Origin: JAJEAD01 sp964420925
GTDB taxonomy: Bacteria > Pseudomonadota > Gammaproteobacteria > HK1
Direction: 5' to 3'
Assembly (NCBI GenBank): GCA_964420925.1
Contig: CAYQVB010000043.1
Location: forward strand, 35,259 to 99,258
Length of the DNA: 64,000 nucleotides
The notes under the pieces were generated by a model. It made no database searches. It was not told the DNA's origin and was given only the letters and a program-made list of their open reading frames with translations. A program made the translations under genes and the position numbers. Each line of letters starts with the position of its first letter. Position 1 is the first letter of the stretch. This document shows, one piece after another, positions 53,349 through 60,327 of this stretch.

Positions 53349-54506
53349 ATGACAGCACCTGACTACATCTTCTCTCCTGATCTCTACGCCGATGTCCGAC
53401 TTCCGGTTCTGCAGGCGGGCCTCTTGCCACCGTGGTGCTACACGTCGCGGGAGTTCTATGAACGCGAGGTCCGGGAGATCTTCATGAAGGTCTGGAATCT
53501 CGTGGGAAGGGTGGAACAGATCCCCGGTCCCGGAGATTACATCGCGCTGGAGCTCGCCGGCGTGCCGGTGATCATTCTGCGCGACGAGAACCGGGAGGTG
53601 CGGGCCTTCGCCAACACCTGCCGGCATCGCGGTTGCCGCCTGTTGACGGGGGAAGGGAGCTGCGACAGGTACATCAAGTGCCCCTACCACGGCTGGGCCT
53701 ATGCTTTCGACGGACGTCTCGTCGGGGCGCCGGGCATGAAGGAGACGCTCGACTTCGACCTGTCGGAGATTGCGCTGCATCCCATCCGGCTGGAGACCTG
53801 GGAGGGTTTCATCTTCATCTGCTTCGATGCGCAATCCGAGGGCCTGATGGATTATCTCGGCGATTTCCCCGAACGCTTCGCCATGTACAACTTCGGGGAA
53901 ATGGTGTTGACCCGGCGCAAGGAGAGCGTCGTCGAGTGCAACTGGAAGCTCCTGACCGAGAATGCGATGGAGGGATACCACACGGGTACGGTTCACGGAG
54001 GATCGCTCGGCCGGCAGGAGCTCATTCTGGAGGAGACGCGCGGCGAATGGGTGACCGCGTTTCATGAGTCCGGCAAGTCGATTGCGACCCTTCCCGGCGA
54101 GACGCGATCGCTACCCCAGATCGACACGTTGACGGGGCGGGCGGCACGCGGGACCTACTTCGTGCTGCTCTATCCCGGCTCCACCATGGCGTGCAACCAG
54201 GATGGCGTGTTCTTCATCCAGCAGTCCCCGGAAGGACCGGCGCGCACCCGTATCGCCCTCACCTCCTGCTTTCCGAGGAGCACGGTGGAGAGCAAGGATT
54301 TCGACGAGATTGCCGAGCAGTACTACCATCGCCTCGACACCTCGGTTCCGGAAGACATCTGGATCTCCGAAGAGCAGCAGGCGGGTCTGGCATCGCCTTT
54401 CAGTTCCACCAGCCGACTCTCATCGGAGGAGCCGCTCGTTCACTCGATCGCAAACTGGGTGCTCGACCGGGTACTCGACACCACGACCGAAAGGTCCGCT
54501 GCCTGA
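53349..54506 (+). CDS. Rieske non-haem iron oxygenase alpha subunit (choline/carnitine-oxygenase-like bridge)
   Basis: The 385 residues have a Rieske [2Fe-2S] site, CRHRGC and CPYHGW (Cys91, His93, Cys111, His114), and the mononuclear iron site ENAMEGYHTGTVH (Glu208, His211, His216). Most Rieske oxygenases carry aspartate at the bridging position. The glutamate here is a feature reported for the quaternary-ammonium oxygenases such as carnitine (CntA/YeaW) and betaine/choline types. The ATG at 53349 sits five bases after AGGAGG, a strong site, better than a Met seven codons upstream. No reductase gene is adjacent, so electrons must come from elsewhere. Confidence 0.88.
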   Translation: MTAPDYIFSPDLYADVRLPVLQAGLLPPWCYTSREFYEREVREIFMKVWNLVGRVEQIPGPGDYIALELAGVPVIILRDENREVRAFANTCRHRGCRLLTGEGSCDRYIKCPYHGWAYAFDGRLVGAPGMKETLDFDLSEIALHPIRLETWEGFIFICFDAQSEGLMDYLGDFPERFAMYNFGEMVLTRRKESVVECNWKLLTENAMEGYHTGTVHGGSLGRQELILEETRGEWVTAFHESGKSIATLPGETRSLPQIDTLTGRAARGTYFVLLYPGSTMACNQDGVFFIQQSPEGPARTRIALTSCFPRSTVESKDFDEIAEQYYHRLDTSVPEDIWISEEQQAGLASPFSSTSRLSSEEPLVHSIANWVLDRVLDTTTERSAA

Positions 54507-54542
54507 ACCGGGTGTCTCTGCAAACCTCCGGGCGTACCTCCC

Positions 54543-55433
54543 ATGTCCAGTGTCGGAATCAGGATCGGCTGTGCGGGGGCGGGGATCCTCGGCAGCGCCA
54601 TCATGGCTCGGCTTCTCGACACTCGCTTCGATGTGCTCGCCTGGAATCGAACGCCGGACAAGCTCGGGCCGCTCATCGATGCCGGTGCCCGCGCGGTCGC
54701 CCGTCCCGCCGACCTCGTCCGGGACGCCGACTTCGTCCTGACCTGCCTGACCGACGGAACTGCGGTCGAGGCGGTCGTGTTCGGCGAGGACGGCATCGCC
54801 TCGAACGCTTCTTCCACGAGCCTTCTAATCGACATGTCCACGGTAGAGCCCGAGCACAGCAGAAGGATGGCGGAGCGCCTGCGCGCGGAGGGTTTGATGG
54901 GATGGCTGGACGCTCCCATCTCGGGCGGCGCGCCGGCCGCCCGCGAGGGGCGAATGGCGGTGATGGTGGGTGGCGAGGAGGCGGACTTCGAGAAGGCGCG
55001 CCCGGTATGGAACGCGCTCGCGGCACGTTGCACCCTGATGGGACCGAGCGGTGCGGGGCAGAGCACCAAGATGGTCAACCAGGTGCTGGTCGCCTGCATG
55101 TTCGCGGTGCTGGCCGAGGCCTGCGGACTGGCCGAGCGCATCGGCGTCGACGCGAGCCGGATTCCGCAAGTGCTTGAAGGAGGACGCGCCGATTCGCGTC
55201 TCCTGCAGGAGTTCATGCCGAAGATGGCGTCGTCGGACTTCTCGGTGGAGGGCGCGATCGCGGTGATGCTGAAGGACCTCGACGCGATCGAGTCCCTTGC
55301 GGCGGAAGTCGGAGCGAGGCTGTCGATGACGAATGCGGCGAGCGAGATGTACCGCCGGCTCGCTCGTGCGGGTTACGGCGACCGGGACAACTCGGAGCTG
55401 GTGAAGCTGTATCGAGACGACGCACCGGCCTGA
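54543..55433 (+). CDS. NAD-binding beta-hydroxyacid dehydrogenase (second copy)
   Basis: A 296-residue paralogue with GAGILG in the Rossmann loop, DAPISGGAPAAREG at the substrate site and the catalytic-lysine block GAGQSTKMVNQVLVA. By family it oxidises a small 3-hydroxyacid or semialdehyde precursor with NAD(P). It follows the Rieske oxygenase by 36 bases in the same direction, so it probably processes a product of that oxygenase. The amino acid sequence is clearly different from the copy at 2.3 kb outside the motifs. Confidence 0.88.
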   Translation: MSSVGIRIGCAGAGILGSAIMARLLDTRFDVLAWNRTPDKLGPLIDAGARAVARPADLVRDADFVLTCLTDGTAVEAVVFGEDGIASNASSTSLLIDMSTVEPEHSRRMAERLRAEGLMGWLDAPISGGAPAAREGRMAVMVGGEEADFEKARPVWNALAARCTLMGPSGAGQSTKMVNQVLVACMFAVLAEACGLAERIGVDASRIPQVLEGGRADSRLLQEFMPKMASSDFSVEGAIAVMLKDLDAIESLAAEVGARLSMTNAASEMYRRLARAGYGDRDNSELVKLYRDDAPA

Positions 55434-55538
55434 CCGGGCAACGGAACACATGGCGGACGCGCTCGGACATCGCAGCTCCTGAGCGGCAGAACGATCCCAG
55501 TTTGGCGTACTGCGGCCGGAAGGTTGGACGAACGGACT

Positions 55539-55572
55539 CGGGTGGAATCCCGCACACGCGGGAATCCACGGG
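55539..55572. repeat. Copy of the dispersed ATTCCC/GGGAAT repeat
   Basis: GAATCCCGCACACGCGGGAATCCACGG lies between the dehydrogenase and the solute-binding protein genes. The right arm matches the 21.4-kb copy (GCGGGAATCCACG), and the left arm has one substitution shift (AATCCC for ATTCCC). It still forms a stem. Confidence 0.5.
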
Positions 55573-55807
55573 CTGTTCTCCTGTCGTATCGAGTCCCCGA
55601 GATCGGGGTCTGGCCGGGGCGTGAAATGCCCTTGCTTCCGCAGAGCCGCAACTGGCAAGCGCCCGCCATTCGTGCTTACATCAGGTTACCGTCTGGCTCC
55701 CGTCCGGATCCAGGTCGAGCCCGTGGACCCTGGACCTTCAGGTGACCAGCCGGAGCTCCCGTCGCGCTTCTTCAGGAGCGGGACTCAAGCAACAGGGGGA
55801 AATCGCG

Positions 55808-56680
55808 ATGAATTTCTTCTCACGACGCAGTTTTCTGGGCACCGGTGCGCTCGCGAGCGGTGCGGCGGCTCTTCTCGGGATTCGCAGCGCGCAGGCCGCT
55901 ACTGACGGGGAGAACACGGTCGACCGGATCTCCAAGTCCGGCGAGCTCAAGATGGTGTACGCGGTATGGCCGCCCACCGTCATCAAGGATCCCAAGGGTA
56001 CGGAGCTGACCGGACATTTCGTCGAGATGGGCCGCTATCTCGCCGATGAGATGAAGGTCGAGCCCGTCTTCGTCGAGGGGAACTGGGCGACCTGGATCGG
56101 CGCTCTTCAGGCCGGACAGGCGGATCTGTCAATCGGGGCGACTTACGCCACCACCCTTCGCGCTCAGGCCGTGGACTTCACCGATCCGCTCATCTACCTC
56201 GGCACCTCGGTCGCTCTCCATCCGAGGCTCGCCGGCGACTACAAGTCTCTCCACGACCTCGACCGCGAAGACATCACCGTGGTGGGCATCGACGGAGGCG
56301 CGAGCCTGCAGTACATCCAGCGCACCTTCACCAACGCCAAGATCAACGTGCTGGCGGCGGGAACGGACGACATGCGGGCCTACATGGAGGTCATGTCGGG
56401 AAGGGCCGACATGTACTTCGGCGACGAGTACGTTCAGCGCCGGGTCATGGCGGAGCATCCCGGCAAGCTGGTGTCCATGTTCGATGGCCCGGTGCAGATC
56501 AGCGCGGTCTGCTGGGCGGTGCGTCGTGGCGACCAGGCCCTGCTCAACCTGCTGAGGGTCGCCCTGCGCAACATGCAGGACACCGGACGCATGGCCGAGT
56601 GGGAGAAGGCAGTGGGGGCCGACTGGATTCACCCGGTGCCGAACTACGTTCCCACCAGCAACATGGTTGCCGTTTCGTAG
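55808..56680 (+). CDS. ABC transporter substrate-binding protein, polar amino acid type (family 3)
   Basis: The 290-residue protein has a twin-arginine-like leader (RRSFLGTGALASG, cleaving after SAQA near residue 30) and the two-lobed family 3 fold, with FVEMGRYLADEM, ADLSIGATYATTLRAQAVDFTDP and YMEVMSGRADMYFGDEY. It captures amino acids or related small amines. A binding-protein leader with a Tat motif suggests folding before export. The SD GGGGG lies seven bases before the ATG. The permease and ATPase follow, so this is a complete importer. Confidence 0.88.
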   Translation: MNFFSRRSFLGTGALASGAAALLGIRSAQAATDGENTVDRISKSGELKMVYAVWPPTVIKDPKGTELTGHFVEMGRYLADEMKVEPVFVEGNWATWIGALQAGQADLSIGATYATTLRAQAVDFTDPLIYLGTSVALHPRLAGDYKSLHDLDREDITVVGIDGGASLQYIQRTFTNAKINVLAAGTDDMRAYMEVMSGRADMYFGDEYVQRRVMAEHPGKLVSMFDGPVQISAVCWAVRRGDQALLNLLRVALRNMQDTGRMAEWEKAVGADWIHPVPNYVPTSNMVAVS

Positions 56681-56862
56681 CGGGCCGCGGCGGGCCGCGT
56701 CCGACTTTCTTCGAGTCGGGAGCATCCCGCCGGCGCATCAGCTCACCGCGACGCAGGCACCGCCCGGGATTCGGGCGGTGCCCGCTCGCTCGTTCGCAGT
56801 CGCCGGCGCCTTCCGGAGAGCCGGCACGCGCTCCTTCCTTGCCGGAAACTCGGGAGTACAAA

Positions 56863-57534
56863 ATGGACTACGCATGGCGATTTGACATCCTGTGGCAGTA
56901 CCGAGAGACATTCATGCTCGGTGTGATCGGTACCCTGACCCTCACCGGTCTATCAATGCTGTTCGGGTTGATTTTCGGTATCCCGGTCGGTATCGGGCGA
57001 TTGTCCAAGTCGAGACTCGTCAGGTTCCTGAGCGGTGCGTTCATCGAGGTTTTTCGCGACACTCCGATCCTGGTTCAACTGGTGTGGGTGTTCTATTGCC
57101 TGCCGATTCTCACCGGTATCCAGATGAGCGCGTTCGCGTCGGCCACGCTGGCGATGGCCGTGCACGCTACCGCATACCTCGCCGAGGTCTACCGGGCCGG
57201 CATCTCCTCCATAGACCGGGGTCAGGTGGAAGCGGGGCGAGTCCTCGGCCTGTCCGCGTGGCAGACGATGCGCCGCATCGTGCTGCCACAAGCGATCCAG
57301 CGGGTCATTCCCCCGATGCTCAACGTGTTCGCCGATTTCATGAAGGCATCGGCGCTCGCCTCGGTCATCGGGGTCTGGGAGCTCTTCCGCGAGGCGAGCA
57401 ACGTCATCACCACCACCTACCGGCCGCTCGAGGTGTACACGGCGATGGCCGTCATCTACTTTCTGATCATCTATCCCTTCGTGTGGGCGGCACCGCGCTT
57501 CGAGGCATTCATGGCGCAAAGAAGGGCGGCGTGA
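56863..57534 (+). CDS. ABC transporter permease, polar amino acid type (HisM/GlnP family)
   Basis: A 223-residue membrane protein with five hydrophobic helices and the ABC permease cytoplasmic loop GQVEAGRVLGLSAWQTMRRI, which docks to the ATPase. The first helix follows WQYRETFMLGVIGTL. A single permease gene means it would form a homodimer. The 180-base gap to the binding-protein gene is GC-rich; a longer open frame there has no similarity. The start is an ATG at 56863. Confidence 0.88.
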   Translation: MDYAWRFDILWQYRETFMLGVIGTLTLTGLSMLFGLIFGIPVGIGRLSKSRLVRFLSGAFIEVFRDTPILVQLVWVFYCLPILTGIQMSAFASATLAMAVHATAYLAEVYRAGISSIDRGQVEAGRVLGLSAWQTMRRIVLPQAIQRVIPPMLNVFADFMKASALASVIGVWELFREASNVITTTYRPLEVYTAMAVIYFLIIYPFVWAAPRFEAFMAQRRAA

Positions 57535-57598
57535 GGATGTCGGGCTCGACATTTCCCCGCGCAGAGCACGACGTGCGCCTGGCCGCCGGGAGACGTTC

Positions 57599-58381
57599 AT
57601 GAATCCGCAGAACCCCGAAGGCACGGTTCAGATCAAGGACCTTCACAAGTCCTTTGCCGGGAACGAAGTGCTGAGAGGAATCGATTTCGAAGTGAGCCGC
57701 GGGGAGGTGGTCTGCATCATCGGACCGAGCGGCTCGGGCAAGAGTACGCTCCTGCGCTGCATCACCCTGTTGGAGACGCCGGAGCGGGGCCGCATCCATG
57801 TGAACGGTCACCTCGTTGGGTTCCGGCAGAACAGGAATGGCGATCTCGTGCCGGTCTCCCAACGCGAGCTCAACCGGGCCCGAGCCGAAATCGGCATGGT
57901 GTTTCAGCAGTTCAACCTGTGGCCCCACAAGACAGTTCTCGGAAACCTGATCGAGGCTCCGATGCTCGTGCGCAGGATGTCTCGCGAACAGGCGACGGAG
58001 ATGGCCTCGGATCTGCTCGGGAAAGTCGGGTTGATGGAGAAGATCGACGCGTACCCCGCCACCTTGTCGGGAGGCCAGCAGCAACGGGTGGCCATCGCGC
58101 GGGCGCTCGCCATGCAGCCCAAGGTCATGCTCTTCGACGAAGTCACCTCTGCGCTCGATCCCGAGCTGGTGCAGGAGGTGCTGGACGTGATGAAGCAGCT
58201 CGCGACCGAGGGCATGACCATGCTGGTTGTAACCCACGAGATGGGGTTCGCGCGCGAGGTCGCCGACCGCGTCGTGTTCATGGACGAGGGCGTAGTGGTG
58301 GAGGAGGGTCCGCCCGACAGGATCTTCGATGACCCCGACAACGAGCGTACCCGCCAGTTCCTGCGCGCGGTGCTGCGCTGA
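57599..58381 (+). CDS. ABC transporter ATP-binding protein, polar amino acid type
   Basis: The 260-residue ATPase has Walker A GPSGSGKST at about residues 44-52, signature LSGGQQQRVA and Walker B VMLFDEVTSALD, where Val replaces the common Pro after DE. The family is HisP/GlnQ-like and energises the importer formed with the two upstream genes. It starts 64 bases after the permease stop and ends before a third beta-hydroxyacid dehydrogenase. Confidence 0.93.
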   Translation: MNPQNPEGTVQIKDLHKSFAGNEVLRGIDFEVSRGEVVCIIGPSGSGKSTLLRCITLLETPERGRIHVNGHLVGFRQNRNGDLVPVSQRELNRARAEIGMVFQQFNLWPHKTVLGNLIEAPMLVRRMSREQATEMASDLLGKVGLMEKIDAYPATLSGGQQQRVAIARALAMQPKVMLFDEVTSALDPELVQEVLDVMKQLATEGMTMLVVTHEMGFAREVADRVVFMDEGVVVEEGPPDRIFDDPDNERTRQFLRAVLR

Positions 58382-58639
58382 CCGCTCGCGGGGCCCGGTC
58401 CGACGCCTCAGTGGAAACTCGTCGAGGCCTTGACACTCGTTCCGCCCCGTTATGGAGTCGAATCGCCGATACGCCGGGTAAGATGACCCTGCTGCCGGCA
58501 CGCGGGGCGGCCTTGTTGGAGAACTCGCTCCATTGTCGGACAGAGAGCCTCGACGATGAGTTTCCGCTTACCGGGGGAGTGATGGCAAGCGGCGTTCGGT
58601 TTGGCTTGCGCGGTGTCCACAGAAACAGCCCGCCTCGTG

Positions 58640-58666
58640 AAAGCTGAGGCGGGAATCCACGAAAGC
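58640..58666. repeat. Partial copy of the dispersed repeat
   Basis: GAGGCGGGAATCCACGAAAG follows a degenerate left arm, in the gap before the third dehydrogenase gene. It shares GCGGGAATCCACGA with the 21.4-kb copy. Confidence 0.45.
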
Positions 58667-58674
58667 AAGGGGCT

Positions 58675-59604
58675 ATGGGGACTTCCACACAACACGTTCA
58701 GCGTACCTCGGGTGACGGTACGGAGCTGACTTTCGGTTTCATCGGCCTCGGCAACATGGGCGCTCCGATGGCCGCGAACCTCGCCCGTGCCGGCCGGTGC
58801 CTGCTGGTGCACGACGCCGCGGGTACCCGTGAGCGTGCCCCGCCCGGCGCCACGCTCGCAGAAGACAACCGGGCGGTGGCGCGCGGTGCGGATGCGATCT
58901 TCCTGAGCCTGCCGGACGGGGGCGCCGTGCGAGGGGTCGCCGAAGAGATCGCCGGTGTTCGAGAAGCCCGGGTCCGCTGGGTGATCGACACCTCCACCGT
59001 GGGTATCGCCGCCGCGCGGGAGATCCATGCGTGCCTGGCGAGGGCCGGGATCGAGTACCTGGACGCGCCGGTCTCGGGCGGGGTTTCCGGAGCTCGAAAC
59101 GGCACCGTTGCCGTGATGTTTGCGGGATCCGACGCGGCATTCGCCGCGTACCGCCCGGTGCTCGAAGACATCGCCGCGCACATCGTGCACGTAGGGCGCG
59201 AAGCGGGGCTGGGGCAGGCGATGAAGCTCCTCAACAACTTCCTCTCCGCGGTGGCGATGACCGCGACCAGCGAGGCCATCGCCCTCGGAGAGCGCCATGG
59301 ACTCGACATGGCGACCATGATCGAAGTGCTCAACGCCTCATCGGGCCGCAACAGCGCGACGGCGGACAAGTTCCCGAATCGGATCCTTCCCGGAACCTAC
59401 GACACGGGATTCACCTCGCGCCTGCTGGAAAAGGATCTGCGCCTCTATCTCGAGGCGCTGGAGGCGGCCGGTGGAGAAGCGGTGCTGGTGCCGTCGATCC
59501 ACGAAGTGTGGCGGAGGCTCGAAGACGCCGAGCCCAACGCCGACATCACCCGCGTCTACCCCTTTGTGACTGAAGGGCGCTGGCGGGGCGGCGCTTCCTC
59601 CTGA
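58675..59604 (+). CDS. NAD-binding beta-hydroxyacid dehydrogenase (third copy)
   Basis: A 309-residue paralogue: GLGNMG in the nucleotide loop, DAPVSGGVSGARNG at the substrate site and GLGQAMKLLNNFLSA with the catalytic lysine. The N-terminal 18 residues are a tail before the first strand. Position directly downstream of the ABC importer suggests it works on an imported compound or its oxidation product. A different member of this family (54.5 kb) is 3 kb upstream in the same direction. Confidence 0.88.
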   Translation: MGTSTQHVQRTSGDGTELTFGFIGLGNMGAPMAANLARAGRCLLVHDAAGTRERAPPGATLAEDNRAVARGADAIFLSLPDGGAVRGVAEEIAGVREARVRWVIDTSTVGIAAAREIHACLARAGIEYLDAPVSGGVSGARNGTVAVMFAGSDAAFAAYRPVLEDIAAHIVHVGREAGLGQAMKLLNNFLSAVAMTATSEAIALGERHGLDMATMIEVLNASSGRNSATADKFPNRILPGTYDTGFTSRLLEKDLRLYLEALEAAGGEAVLVPSIHEVWRRLEDAEPNADITRVYPFVTEGRWRGGASS

Positions 59605-59816
59605 GCGGAGGGAACCGGGGCTCCCCTACCGCAGAGGGCCTCCTCAGTCACGAGGAGGAGCGCCATGCCCGGCAGGCGGCGGAGGTCCGGGCAGAGCAGG
59701 CGGACGCCGCACGTCGACAGGAGGCCACCGGCCGCGCGGCGGCCGAGGCGCAGGTCACCGAGTTGCGGGCGCGGTTGCGGGACTTGCAGCAGGGGCGGAC
59801 CTCGCCGGAGGGGTGA
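59604..59816 (+). pseudogene. 3' remnant of a Uma2-family gene
   Basis: The frame ending at the TGA 59814-59816 encodes GLLSHEEERHARQAAEVRA followed by an Ala/Arg/Glu coiled coil ending RLRDLQQG. This is the characteristic C-terminal tail of Uma2-family (restriction-endonuclease-like fold) proteins. No catalytic domain precedes it, because the preceding gene's stop adjoins. It is therefore a leftover of a deleted Uma2 gene. Confidence 0.6.
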
Positions 59817-60327
59817 GGACGCTGTCCTGAATCGAATTTCCATGTTTCGGGTCGGAAAGCGGCCACGTTTCGGACCGGCCACATAGACACGGGCGTTTGT
59901 CGCAAGAGCCGTCATGCCGGGCGGCCTTGGCCTCGACCCGGCGTTCTCGGCCGGGACGACGGCCGATGCGCCGGCCGCGCCGTCGGACAGGTGTCAGATC
60001 ACTGTGACGGCGGCGGTCTACGGTGCCGCGCAAACGAGCGTCGCGCCGCGAGGTCGCGAACGACGACGAGCCGCCCAAACACAGGGTGATGCCGTTTGTA
60101 CACAGAAAAAACACGATATATGGACAGTAAGACACGAATCTATCACGACAAATATGCAATACTCCCGCCCAACGGGACGTGCACTACGCGGCGGTAGCAC
60201 GGCGAATCGCCTCCCCGAACTGTGAGTTGCGATCGCGATGAAGTTGGAAACCCAGTTTCGGTCAGCGTCTTAAGTAACGCCGATCGGGGTATGTAGCCTC
60301 GTTCCGGGGCGATATGGAGAGTCATGG
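59817..60327. other. Intergenic region upstream of the LRR protein
   Basis: About 510 bases with no supported gene. The first part is GC-rich. Positions 60090-60165 are AT-richer and may hold the promoter of the secreted LRR gene, but no clear -35/-10 pair is seen. The last 20 bases before the ATG contain GATATGGAGAG, a possible ribosome binding site. Confidence 0.35.
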
